DNA from: Faecalibacterium hattorii | GTDB lineage: Bacteria > Bacillota > Clostridia > Oscillospirales > Ruminococcaceae | Assembly (NCBI RefSeq): GCF_003287455.1 | Contig: NZ_PRLC01000009.1 | Span: forward strand, 60,027 to 124,026 | Direction: 5' to 3' | DNA: 64,000 nucleotides | Notes under the pieces: model-generated | Told to the model about the DNA's origin: nothing | Seen by the model: the letters and a program-made list of their open reading frames with translations, nothing else | Databases searched by the model: none | Part shown: positions 7,799 through 15,015 of the stretch, one piece after another | Position numbering within the stretch: the first letter of the stretch is position 1 | Layout: each line of letters opens with the position of its first letter | Translations under genes and position numbers: made by a program

Positions 7799-8983
7799 TC
7801 ATCCGTTCGTGCGGATGCCGTTGTCCCACAAAAAGGCACGGATGCGCTTCATCGCCTCGGTCAGATGCTCCACCGAGTAGGCGTAGGACACCCGGCAGTA
7901 CCCCTCGCCGGAGGCACCGAAGGCGTCGCCGGGCACGAGGGCCACATGCTTCTGCTCCAAGAGCTTGGTGCAGAACTCCTGACTCGTCATGCCGGTGGAC
8001 TTGATGCAGGGGAAGGCATAGAACGCGCCCCGCGGCTCGAAGCAGGTCAGCCCCATCTCGTTGAAGGTACGCACCACCAGACGGCGGCGCATGTTGTACT
8101 CGTCCCGCATCCGGTCGATCTCGCCGTCGCAGTCCCGCAAGGCGGTGATGGCGGCGTACTGGCTGGTGGTGGGGGCGCTCATGATGGCGCTCTGGTGGAT
8201 CTTCGTCATGATCTTGATGATGGGGGCCGGGCCGCATGCGTAGCCCAAGCGCCAGCCGGTCATGGCGTAGCTCTTGGAGAAGCCGTTGACCACCACGGTC
8301 CGCTCGGCCATGCCGGGCAGGGTCGCGATGGAAACATGGGGCCGCAGCCCGTAGTTCAGCTCCGCATAAATTTCATCCGACAGCACGAGGACGTTTGTGT
8401 CCCGCAGCACTTCGGCAATGGCCTCAAGATCCTCTTTCTCCATCACCGCGCCGGTGGGGTTGTTGGGGAAGGGCATGATGAGGAGCTTGGTCTTGGGGGT
8501 GATGGCCGCTTTCAGCGCCTCCGGGCGGAGACGGAACTCGTCCTCCTGTCGGCAGGGCACATGGACCGGCACACCGCCGGACAGGGTGGTGATGGGCTCG
8601 TAGCAGACGAAACACGGCTCCGGGATGATAACCTCATCCCCCGGCTGCACGATGGTGCGGATGCACATATCAATGGCTTCGCTGCCGCCCACGGTGACCA
8701 GCACCTGCGTCAGCGGATCGTAATGGAGGTTCATCCGCCGCTCCAGATAGCGGCAGATCTCGGCGCGCAGCTCCTTCAGGCCCGCGTTGGCGGTGTAGCG
8801 GGTGCGGCCGTGCTCCAAGCTCTCGATGCCCGCTTCCCGGACAGCCCACGGCGTTTTGAAATCCGGCTCGCCGACGCCGAGGCTGATGCACTCCGGCATG
8901 TCGGCGGCGAGGTCGAAGAATTTGCGGATGCCGGAGGGGCGCATGGCCTTGGCGGCAGGCGCGATCAGTTTATCGTAGTCCAT
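7799..8983 (-). CDS. Pyridoxal-phosphate aminotransferase, class I/II
   Basis: A fold-type I aminotransferase of 394 aa that transfers amino groups between an amino acid and a 2-oxo acid. The Schiff-base lysine lies in NGFSKSYAMTGWRLGY near residue 234; the cofactor pocket is shown by GGSEAIDM, PFPNNPTGAVM and VLSDEIYAEL. The substrate-binding arginine is likely in GYCRVSYA near the C-terminus. Sequence style resembles the PatA/AspC-like group, but the amino acid used cannot be read from sequence. The ATG at MDYDKLIAP overlaps the lrp stop as TGATG, so the two are co-translated; an Lrp regulator beside an aminotransferase suggests amino-acid-responsive control. Confidence 0.88.
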   Translation of the reverse strand: MDYDKLIAPAAKAMRPSGIRKFFDLAADMPECISLGVGEPDFKTPWAVREAGIESLEHGRTRYTANAGLKELRAEICRYLERRMNLHYDPLTQVLVTVGGSEAIDMCIRTIVQPGDEVIIPEPCFVCYEPITTLSGGVPVHVPCRQEDEFRLRPEALKAAITPKTKLLIMPFPNNPTGAVMEKEDLEAIAEVLRDTNVLVLSDEIYAELNYGLRPHVSIATLPGMAERTVVVNGFSKSYAMTGWRLGYACGPAPIIKIMTKIHQSAIMSAPTTSQYAAITALRDCDGEIDRMRDEYNMRRRLVVRTFNEMGLTCFEPRGAFYAFPCIKSTGMTSQEFCTKLLEQKHVALVPGDAFGASGEGYCRVSYAYSVEHLTEAMKRIRAFLWDNGIRTNG

Positions 8984-9462
8984 CACAGCACGGTGCACTC
9001 TCTTTCATCAATTTCGTCGTCCTGATAGAAGCGGCCCTCTTTTTTGTAAGTACGCAGGACAAAATGGGTAGCCGTGGACAGCACGTCGTCCAGCGGGGAC
9101 AGGCGCTTGGCCACGAACAGCGCGATCTCTTGGAAGGTCTGGCCCTTGATGACCAGCTGCAGATCGTAGCCGCCGCTCATCAGCAGCACGCTCTCCACCT
9201 CGTCGAAGGCGGCAATGGTAGCCGCGATCTCGTCGAAGCCGCGGCTCTTCTTGGGGCTGACGTTCAGCTCGATGACAGCCTCCACCCGGTTCACCCCGGC
9301 CTTTTCCCAGTCCACAAGGGTCTTGTACCCCTTGATGATGCCCTGTGCGCGGGCAAGGTCGATCATTGCCGCCACCTCGGCGGGGGATTTATTCAGCATC
9401 GTGGCAATGTCCTCGATCGGCAGCCGCGCGTTATCTTCCAGAAGTTTCAAAAGCTGTTCCAT
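8983..9462 (-). CDS. Lrp/AsnC family transcriptional regulator
   Basis: A 159-aa feast/famine regulator. The N-terminal half is a winged helix-turn-helix, with LEDNARLPIEDIATMLNKSP then EVAAMIDLARAQGIIKGY. The C-terminal half is the RAM ligand domain, with VEAVIELNVSPKKSRGFDE, VLLMSGGYDLQLVIKGQ and THFVLRTYKKEGR. Such proteins form octamers and sense amino acids; the likely target is its own operon with the aminotransferase. The ATG at MEQLLKLL has AAAGGAG at 8 nt; the longer frame into the leader has none. A TATACT -10 element lies near 9520 on this strand with only a weak -35. Confidence 0.9.
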   Translation of the reverse strand: MEQLLKLLEDNARLPIEDIATMLNKSPAEVAAMIDLARAQGIIKGYKTLVDWEKAGVNRVEAVIELNVSPKKSRGFDEIAATIAAFDEVESVLLMSGGYDLQLVIKGQTFQEIALFVAKRLSPLDDVLSTATHFVLRTYKKEGRFYQDDEIDERECTVL

Positions 9463-9671
9463 CGTCGTTACTCCTTTATCTCCGGCTCGCGGGCATCCCG
9501 CGCCGATTGTTATTTTTAAGTATAGCACAACTGCGGCGCGTTTGCATCTTGTTTTTTAGATAGACCGTCTTTTCGCCCTGTCTCCTGCTCTTTTTTCTAA
9601 AAAGTGTGTTCAAAAATCGGTAAATCTGCTATACTGGAAGAGACGTACTCCCCCAGTCGCCTCCCGGCGAC

Positions 9672-9876
9672 AGGGGCTGTTGCACAACTCCCTCAGTCAC
9701 GGCTTTGCCGTGCCAGCTCCCTCTCGGAGGGAGCCTTGGCGTAACGGTGAACTGTGAAAGCCTCCCTCATTGAGGGAGGTAGCATCGCGTCAGCGATGAC
9801 GGAAGGAGTTATTTGCAACATCAGCCTCCCTCTTTGAGGGAGGTGGCATCGCGCAAGCGATGACGGAGGGAGTTTT
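9672..9876. repeat. Dispersed palindromic repeat, tandem double copy
   Basis: Two adjoining units. The first runs from GGCTGTTGCACAACTCCCTC through CACGGCTTTGCCGTG, CTCCCTCTCGGAGGGAG and CTCCCTCATTGAGGGAG to a GATGACGGAAGGAG module. The second repeats CTCCCTCTTTGAGGGAG, GGCATCGCGCAAGCGATG and ACGGAGGGAG. The block lies between a likely promoter (TATACT near 9632) and the ACT-domain gene, so it would be part of a long structured leader. Confidence 0.85.
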
Positions 9877-9903
9877 CACATTGAGTTAACGGGGGTAAGG
9901 AAT

Positions 9904-10173
9904 ATGAAAGCATTCATCACAGTCATCGGCCACGACACCGTCGGCGTCGTCGCAAAAGTCGCCGCCTTGTGCAGCGAGCTGAACATCAACATTGAAGACG
10001 TGACCCAGAGCATCCTGCAGGGCATGTTCGCCATGATCATGCTGGTGGACATCACCCATTGCAGCGTCAGCCACGAGGAGCTGCACAAGCGTACAGACGC
10101 CCTTGCCAAGGAGATGGGGATGCAGATCAATGTCACCCGTCAGGAAGTTTTTGACGCGATGCACACGATCTAA
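9904..10173 (+). CDS. ACT domain-containing protein, UPF0237 family
   Basis: An 89-aa stand-alone ACT domain, MKAFITVIGHDTVGVVAKVA then LCSELNINIEDVTQSILQG and FAMIMLVDI. ACT domains bind amino acids or related effectors as dimers; a single-domain protein of this kind is thought to be a sensor or regulatory partner. The gene is followed after 36 bp by a UPF0210 gene, a pairing conserved in many Firmicutes and archaea, so the two products probably act together. The ATG has GGGGGTAAGG immediately upstream. The ligand is unknown. Confidence 0.92.
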   Translation: MKAFITVIGHDTVGVVAKVAALCSELNINIEDVTQSILQGMFAMIMLVDITHCSVSHEELHKRTDALAKEMGMQINVTRQEVFDAMHTI

Positions 10174-10209
10174 AACGATAGCCTAACATGAAAGAGGGGT
10201 ACTTTCCAA

Positions 10210-11577
10210 ATGAGTATGATGAATACCGGCGACATCCTCGAAACCATCGAGATGTTCACGCAGGACAACTTGGATGTGCGCACCGTGACCATGGGCATCA
10301 GCCTGTTGGACTGCATCGACCCGGACCCGAAAAAGGCCTGTGAGAAGGTCTACAACAAGATCACCACCAAGGCGGCGAATCTGGTGCCCGCCGTGGAGCA
10401 TATCAGCGCCGAGTACGGCATCCCCATCATCAACAAGCGCATCAGCGTAACGCCCATCGCCATGCTGCTGGGTGCTTGCCCGGAGGCTGACCCCGTTGAT
10501 TTTGCCAAGGCGCTGGACGCTGCGGGCAAAAAGGTCGGCGTCAACTTCGTGGGCGGCTACACGGCCCTCGTGCACAAGGGCTTCTCGGCGGGTGACCGGC
10601 GGCTCATCGAGTCCATCCCCCGCGCACTGGCTCAGACGGATATCGTCTGCAGCTCGGTGAACATCGGTGCCACCAAGGCGGGCCTGAACATGGACGCCAT
10701 CAAGCTGATGGGCGAGGCCGTCAAAAAGGCCAGCGAGCTGACCGCCGACCGCCAGTGCATCGGCGCGGCAAAGCTGGTGGTCTTCTGCAACGCGCCGGAG
10801 GATAATCCCTTTATGGCCGGTGCGTTCCACGGCCCCGGCGAACCCGACTGCGAGATCCACGTGGGCGTTTCCGGCCCCGGCGCCGTCCGCGCCGCGCTGG
10901 CAAAGCTGCCCAAGGACGCCCCCATCGACGAGGTGGCCGAGCTGGTCAAGCGCACGGCTTTCAAGATCACCCGCGTAGGCCAGCTGGTCGCAAACCTCGC
11001 CTCCAAGGCACTGGGCGTGCCCGCTGGCATCATCGACCTGTCGCTGGCCCCCACCCCCGCCGTGGGCGACAGCGTGGCCAACATCCTCGAAGAGATGGGC
11101 CTTGAGACCTGCGGCTGCTGCGGCACCACCGCCTGTCTCGCCCTGCTGAACGACGCCGTCAAGAAGGGCGGCGTCATGGCCTCCAACCATGTGGGCGGCC
11201 TGTCCGGTGCCTTCATCCCCGTCAGCGAGGACGACGGCATGATCCACGCCGCCGAGTGCGGCTGCCTGACCATCGAGAAGCTCGAAGCCATGACCGCCGT
11301 CTGCTCGGTGGGCATCGATATGGTCATCATCCCCGGCGACACCACCCCCGCCGTCATCAGCGCCCTCATCGCGGACGAAGCCGCCATCGGCATGGTCAAC
11401 AGCAAGACCACCGCCGTCCGCGTCATCCCTGCCATCGGCCGCAAAGCGGGCGAGATCCTCGACTTCGGCGGTCTGCTGGGCTACGGCCCCATCATGCCCG
11501 TCAACCAGCGCGACCCCTCCGTCTTCATCAACCGCGGCGGCCGTCTGCCCGCGCCGATGCAGTCGCTGAAGAACTGA
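10210..11577 (+). CDS. PFL family protein (UPF0210/DUF711)
   Basis: A 455-aa protein of the UPF0210 family, which shares a glycyl-radical-like barrel fold but lacks known catalytic activity. Recognisable blocks are [83 protein letters not shown] in two parts, and [10 protein letters not shown] near the C-terminus. It is the second gene of a two-gene unit with the ACT protein and carries a good AGAGGGG ribosome site. The length is typical. Function in vivo is unknown; amino-acid sensing or metabolism is inferred only from the ACT partner. Confidence 0.93.
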   Translation: MSMMNTGDILETIEMFTQDNLDVRTVTMGISLLDCIDPDPKKACEKVYNKITTKAANLVPAVEHISAEYGIPIINKRISVTPIAMLLGACPEADPVDFAKALDAAGKKVGVNFVGGYTALVHKGFSAGDRRLIESIPRALAQTDIVCSSVNIGATKAGLNMDAIKLMGEAVKKASELTADRQCIGAAKLVVFCNAPEDNPFMAGAFHGPGEPDCEIHVGVSGPGAVRAALAKLPKDAPIDEVAELVKRTAFKITRVGQLVANLASKALGVPAGIIDLSLAPTPAVGDSVANILEEMGLETCGCCGTTACLALLNDAVKKGGVMASNHVGGLSGAFIPVSEDDGMIHAAECGCLTIEKLEAMTAVCSVGIDMVIIPGDTTPAVISALIADEAAIGMVNSKTTAVRVIPAIGRKAGEILDFGGLLGYGPIMPVNQRDPSVFINRGGRLPAPMQSLKN

Positions 11578-11602
11578 TCGCACGATCTTCATGATACAAA
11601 GC

Positions 11603-11641
11603 ACACCCCTTCGCCAAGCTGTTGGCGAAGGGGTGTTGTTA
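11603..11641 (+). terminator. Terminator after the UPF0210 gene
   Basis: ACACCCCTTCGCCA pairs perfectly with TGGCGAAGGGGTGT around a 6-nt loop, followed by TGTT. The T-tract is weak but the stem is 14 bp. Confidence 0.7.
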
Positions 11642-11666
11642 TAGGATCGATGGCCGACGCCGCCCT

Positions 11667-11688
11667 GTTCAAGTCCTCTTATCCGCAC
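11667..11688 (+). repeat. Inverted duplicate of the tRNA-Leu 3' end
   Basis: Twenty-two bases beginning GTTCAAGTCCTC are the exact reverse complement of 11725-11746, the 3' end of the neighbouring tRNA gene. The two arms enclose the tRNA terminator hairpin. Confidence 0.8.
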
Positions 11689-11689
11689 G

Positions 11690-11722
11690 AAAAAACACAG
11701 CACACAAAGTGTGCTGTGTTTT
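11690..11722 (-). terminator. Terminator of the tRNA-Leu gene
   Basis: On the minus strand AAACACAGCACAC pairs with GTGTGCTGTGTTT around a short TTT-containing loop and runs into TTTTTT. It lies directly after the tRNA. Confidence 0.85.
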
Positions 11723-11725
11723 CAG

Positions 11726-11810
11726 TGCGGATAAGAGGACTTGAACCTCCACCGAGTTGCCCCGATTAGAACCTGAATCTAACGCGTCTGCCAATTCCGC
11801 CATATCCGCA
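11726..11810 (-). tRNA. tRNA-Leu (anticodon CAG)
   Basis: A class II tRNA of 85 nt. The acceptor strands TGCGGAT and ATCCGCA pair; the D-arm contains the leucine-typical GGCGGAATTGGCAGACGC. The anticodon stem TTAGA/TCTAA closes the loop TTCAGGT, giving anticodon CAG. A long variable arm precedes the T-arm GAGG TTCAAGT CCTC. CCA is not encoded. It has a consensus promoter and its own terminator. Confidence 0.95.
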
Positions 11811-11854
11811 TATTTTATTTTTGTTCGTGAGCCGTGTCGCTCGGAACGATAGTA

Positions 11855-11882
11855 ATTATACCATGGGATTCGGAAATGTCAA
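11855..11882 (-). promoter_or_regulatory. Consensus promoter of tRNA-Leu
   Basis: On the minus strand a perfect TTGACA and a perfect TATAAT are 16 bp apart, about 45 bp upstream of the tRNA. Confidence 0.85.
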
Positions 11883-12042
11883 GCGGATTTTTCAAATTTT
11901 TCTGACAAAAATTCCGGGCAAATTTTTGCGCCAAAATGTGGACGATGGGGCGAAATTTTCGTCAGAATATGATACAATAAAAGCCAAGCTGTCCGGGGCT
12001 GAGTGTCCCACAGCGAAATACGATGGAATGAGGGAACCACAC

Positions 12043-12417
12043 ATGTTCAACTTTCTGATCTTTGTCCTCGGTGCAGCGCTCATGTTCGGCATGGGGCTGC
12101 GCAGTGTGCTTGCGCGGCGGAAGCTGTGCCAAAAGGGCGAAAAGGTCACCGCCCGCGTCGCCGGGACGGTGCAGGGCCGGGACGGCCAAGCTTACGTGCT
12201 GGAGTTCGAGACTGCCGGCGGCAGCCACCGACTCCACTATCCCAAAGCCTCCAAGGGCAAAGGCTTCGACACCGGGGCAGACGTTACCTTATATTATGAC
12301 CCGGAGAACCTCGAAAAGATGTACGTCGAGGGCGACCGCGCGGTGCTGGGTGCCGAGGTGCTTTACTTCGTGCTGGCCGTCGTGCTGCTGCTTCTGATGG
12401 CGGGCTTTATGCGGTAA
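12043..12417 (+). CDS. DUF3592-like membrane protein
   Basis: A 124-aa protein with an N-terminal membrane helix (FLIFVLGAALMFGMGLRSVL), a soluble middle of about 70 residues, and a second C-terminal helix (VLYFVLAVVLLLLMAGFM). The middle, with KVTARVAGTVQGRDGQAYVL, LEFETAGGSHRLHYP and DVTLYYDPENLEKMYVEG, has the layout of DUF3592 proteins, where the soluble part faces the outside. Function is unknown. The ATG at MFNFLIF follows GAGGGA; in-frame ATGs slightly upstream are less well placed. Only 12 bp separate it from the next gene, so the two are probably one operon. Confidence 0.7.
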   Translation: MFNFLIFVLGAALMFGMGLRSVLARRKLCQKGEKVTARVAGTVQGRDGQAYVLEFETAGGSHRLHYPKASKGKGFDTGADVTLYYDPENLEKMYVEGDRAVLGAEVLYFVLAVVLLLLMAGFMR

Positions 12418-12429
12418 GGAGGGTCTGCG

Positions 12430-13368
12430 ATGAAACTGGAACATTTTGGAATGGCTGAACCGGGCGACTGCCGGGTGGTCTTTTCGGCCAGTGCCGCCGA
12501 GCTGGAAGCAGCGGTACAGGCCGAACAGGCGGCCCCCGACGCCCCGGCAGACGAGGAAGAGCTGTTGACCAACGCTGTCAACCGGGCGATTCTGGAGGGC
12601 TTTTCGCCCCTGTTCGCGCAGTTGATGGAGGAACACCATCTCATCCCGGTGACCGATCCGGATTTTGAGCTGCTGGCCGTCAACCGGGCCGAGGGGTTCC
12701 GGGCGGGGGCGGAGTTTTTCTGTCTGCCGCCGCTGGAGCTGGGCCGGTACACCGGCTTTGTCCAGCCCATTCAGCCCCGGCCCATCCGGAAGCTGACGCT
12801 GGAATTGGAAATCAACCGCCACCACGGCGACGAGGACCGCGCCGCCGACGAGGCGGGCAAGCTTGCCCTGCGGCGGCGGGTGGCGCAGGAGATCTACAGG
12901 ACCCGCTGCGCACAGGCCGAGACGCTGGCAGAGCGGGAGCTGATCTACCAGTTGGGCGGCGAGGTGAAAGGCACCCTGCCCAAGCAGCTGGTGGCGGGCA
13001 ACTACTTCGCCGAGCAGCGGGAGTTCAACCTGCGGCTTCAGGCCAACAATGTCAACTTCGACCAATACTTAAAGGTGCGGAACCAGACGGTCGAGCAGTT
13101 CCGCGCCGAGCTCCACGCCGGGGCCGAGCAGAAGCTGCGGGGCCGTCTGGGGCTGCTGCTGGTGGCCGAAAAGGAACAGCTCTGGCCCACCGAGGCCGAG
13201 GTGGACGCGGCGCTGGCGGGCTGGAAGGGCGAACGCACCTTCCCCTCCAACGACCGGCGGAAACTGCGGCAGGGCATCGCCAGCCAGCGGGCTGCCGCCT
13301 TTGTCCGTGCCCATTCCACCCTGACCCCGCCCCCCGCGGAGCCGGAGATCATCGAGGCCGCAGAGTGA
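12430..13368 (+). CDS. Trigger-factor C-terminal-like chaperone domain protein
   Basis: A 312-aa cytoplasmic protein with no signal peptide. Residues about 140-270 read like the C-terminal, substrate-cradling domain of trigger factor: QEIYRTRCAQAETLAERELI, then QLVAGNYFAEQREFNLRLQA, NNVNFDQYLKVRNQTVEQFR and AGAEQKLRGRLGLLLVAEKE. These match the helical pattern of trigger factor (FEMRLQxxGxxxEQYL...). The ribosome-binding signature GFRxGKxP and the FKBP isomerase domain are not recognisable in the N-terminal 130 residues, although GFRAGAEFFCLPPLELG is faintly similar in position. It could be a dedicated chaperone or a diverged paralogue. GGAGGG precedes the ATG. Confidence 0.6.
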   Translation: MKLEHFGMAEPGDCRVVFSASAAELEAAVQAEQAAPDAPADEEELLTNAVNRAILEGFSPLFAQLMEEHHLIPVTDPDFELLAVNRAEGFRAGAEFFCLPPLELGRYTGFVQPIQPRPIRKLTLELEINRHHGDEDRAADEAGKLALRRRVAQEIYRTRCAQAETLAERELIYQLGGEVKGTLPKQLVAGNYFAEQREFNLRLQANNVNFDQYLKVRNQTVEQFRAELHAGAEQKLRGRLGLLLVAEKEQLWPTEAEVDAALAGWKGERTFPSNDRRKLRQGIASQRAAAFVRAHSTLTPPPAEPEIIEAAE

Positions 13369-13433
13369 TCGCTCCTCCGCTCCATCAGGTCCCAACAAAC
13401 AAACAGACAAACAAAATGGGATGCTCGCAGCTT

Positions 13434-13519
13434 GCTGGGTATTCGTAAAACAGTTTTCGAGAAATGACACGGCAACTGCCTGTCAGGATTGGTTACGAGT
13501 ACCCGGCTAGGCCGAGGAA
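13434..13519 (-). repeat. 86-bp repeat, copy 1 (inverted relative to 51825-51910)
   Basis: This copy and the one at 51.8 kb are the same length and identical at 79 of 86 positions when one is reverse complemented. The 13-mer GTAACCAATCCTG inside it also occurs at 14951, just upstream of the recombinase start. Its edges read GCTGGGT and CCGAGGAA. Confidence 0.85.
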
Positions 13520-13837
13520 TCATCAAGTCCCATGTCCGCACCGTCAAGGTGTTGGGTATGGGGCTTTTTGCATTTCAGGAACGTGTACATCTCTGGAAAG
13601 GTGTAACACACTAGACTTTGTACCAAAGTCGTGTGCCAAGGGTGCTGCGCCCCTTTGGAATCCCTGCTTACATCGCCTGTGGGCGATGTAGATTCGCCGC
13701 ACAGAAAGCTCTCACAAAAGGCACACCCGGCTGTCTGCGGCGAGGAGAAGGCACTTCTGCGGAAGTGTAATAACTCACTATGACACTTTCATCCCTGTGG
13801 TCTGCAAAGTGTAGTGGGCTCTCCGAGGGGGAAACGG
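13520..13837. other. Non-coding hairpin-rich zone of the recombinase element
   Basis: No credible ORF. Three consecutive hairpins are visible at 13607-13690: CACAC/GTGTG with inner ACTTTG/CAAAGT, then CCAAGGGTG opposing CCCCTTTGG, then TACATCGC/GCGATGTA. A TATGGGGCTTTTT stretch near 13560 could end transcription. The role is unknown; this kind of density suggests recombination or replication sites or a structured leader. Confidence 0.5.
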
Positions 13838-13937
13838 CTATATAGGGTGCGCTTCGGGCAAATCGCTGCGTACGTGCGTACCAATCTCTCGTACGCACGT
13901 ACGCAGTAAAACGGCTAAAATCTCCTATATAGGGGTG
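13838..13937. repeat. Perfect 16-bp-arm palindrome framed by direct repeats
   Basis: CTGCGTACGTGCGTAC (13866-13881) and its exact reverse complement (13891-13906) flank a 9-nt spacer. About 45 bp to either side of the centre lie CTATATAGGGTG and CTATATAGGGGTG, each preceded at some distance by AAACGGCT. The symmetric layout suggests a protein-binding or recombination site. It lies about 70 bp before the first gene of the element. Confidence 0.75.
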
Positions 13938-14004
13938 TTCTTCTGGAAATCAATATGATATACTCAACTTAACCAACCATCAACTAATAGGAGGCGGTAA
14001 TATT

Positions 14005-14289
14005 ATGGGAAAAACTTTTGTGTGTAGCTTATGCCGTAATGGAATCATTGGCGGTGGTTTGTACATTGATGAACAGAGCATTACATATTCAACTCAAAAG
14101 CTCACAGTCAGTCCACTGTATCGCAACCTTGTATTGCCCATGAACGAGATAAGGGAGCTTTCATGGAGTCAGATGGTCGTTCCTGTTGCAGCAATTTCCA
14201 TGAAAGATGGAGAATGTTATAAATTTATCATATATAACAAATCAGGATTTGAAAAGGCATATAAGCAATATAGCAACCACCAAGAATGA
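14005..14289 (+). CDS. Small protein of unknown function, PH-like
   Basis: A 94-aa protein with no signal peptide or membrane segment. It opens with MGKTFVCSLCRNGIIGGGLY, which contains a CxxC pair, and continues with SITYSTQKLTVSPLYRNLVLP, MNEIRELSW and ECYKFIIYNKSGFEKAYKQY. The alternation of short strands ending in a helix resembles small pleckstrin-homology-like domain proteins, but that is only an impression. AGGAGGCGG precedes the ATG well, and a TATACT lies about 45 bp upstream. The gene is AT-richer than the chromosomal neighbours, consistent with travel in the recombinase element. Confidence 0.6.
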   Translation: MGKTFVCSLCRNGIIGGGLYIDEQSITYSTQKLTVSPLYRNLVLPMNEIRELSWSQMVVPVAAISMKDGECYKFIIYNKSGFEKAYKQYSNHQE

Positions 14290-14453
14290 AATCACCTAGC
14301 AGGGTTTGGGGCAGGCACGCCCCAACAAGAAGCTGTCCCAAAAGGGCAAGAATTTTCAAGAATTGAAAATTTGTGGCCACGGGACGATTCTTGCTCTCAC
14401 GAAAACCCATACTTTTTGAAAATCCGCTTTTCGCAGCCAAAGGAGGATGCACC
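14290..14453. other. Intergenic hairpins, possible transfer or recombination site
   Basis: The stretch contains TTGGGGC AGGCAC GCCCCAA, a 7-bp stem, and the palindrome TTTTCAAGAATTGAAAA. Stem-loops of this kind precede mobilisation or recombination genes in small clostridial elements, but no relaxase is encoded here, so an origin of transfer is only a possibility. Confidence 0.3.
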
Positions 14454-14918
14454 ATGAAAAAAGAGATCGAAGCCTTCGTCAACGCAGCCAACGAGCAGGA
14501 GTTGGAAGCCGCATGGAATAACCTCTCGGCAGAGGAACAGCGAGTTTTCGAGCAGCTCATGGAGGAAGAACCACCCGAAGATGCACTGGCATTTTTCGCA
14601 CAGCTGTATGATGATGCCCCGAAAGAGCAGACCAGCGAGACTGTGAACATCTCCGAAAATGAAATCTATTTCAAGCGGAAGCCCTTGACCGAAGAGCAGA
14701 AGAAACACAGCTCTTATGTGGACGAGAACGGCAACCTCCATGTCAAGAACCTGTCCGCTTTCTGGATTCCAGAACTGACCACCACGGAGAAAGTCGGTCA
14801 CACCACCTACACCGTGACCGGCAGCTATGAGGGCAAGGAGTCCTTTTTGAAGAAGCTGGAGCGCATTGTTGCCAAGAACGCCCAGCAAAAATTTGAAGAT
14901 GAGGGTGCAGACGAATGA
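14454..14918 (+). CDS. Protein with TnpW-like C-terminal segment
   Basis: A 154-aa acidic protein. The first half is helical and charged (EIEAFVNAANEQELEAAWNN, LSAEEQRVFEQLMEEEPPED). The last 45 residues, TTTEKVGHTTYTVTGSYEG then KESFLKKLERIVAKNAQQKF, resemble the small TnpW proteins of clostridial serine-recombinase elements, which have the pattern xKxIGxTTYxVxxxFxxxxKExxxxKLxRLI. Most TnpW proteins are only about 60-70 aa, so this is an N-terminally extended form. AGGAGG lies at 8 nt from the ATG. The recombinase follows after 83 bp. A role in controlling the recombinase is inferred from position only. Confidence 0.6.
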   Translation: MKKEIEAFVNAANEQELEAAWNNLSAEEQRVFEQLMEEEPPEDALAFFAQLYDDAPKEQTSETVNISENEIYFKRKPLTEEQKKHSSYVDENGNLHVKNLSAFWIPELTTTEKVGHTTYTVTGSYEGKESFLKKLERIVAKNAQQKFEDEGADE

Positions 14919-14971
14919 CAACTGCGTCCAATTCTGCTATACTTGACCCGGTAACCAATCCTGTACCGACA

Positions 14972-15015
14972 GTTGCTCCACAGAGTAAGGAGGACACAAC
15001 AATGTCTGGAGCAAC
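14972..15015 (+). promoter_or_regulatory. Hairpin enclosing the recombinase ribosome site and start
   Basis: GTTGCTCCA at 14972-14980 is the exact complement of TGGAGCAAC at 15007-15015. The AAGGAGG ribosome site and the ATG lie in the 26-nt loop, so folding could limit translation initiation. Confidence 0.5.

Noticed and set aside
9672..9876. CRISPR array
   Set aside because: Repeats are palindromic modules of different kinds without regular spacing or unique spacers; no cas genes are in the window.
10183..11703. 506-codon frame antisense to the UPF0210 gene
   Set aside because: Runs through the terminator and has His/Asp/Gly-rich shadow composition.
14290..14453. Calling this a confirmed origin of transfer
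   Set aside because: Stem-loops are suggestive, but no relaxase gene is present in the element and no known nick sequence is visible.
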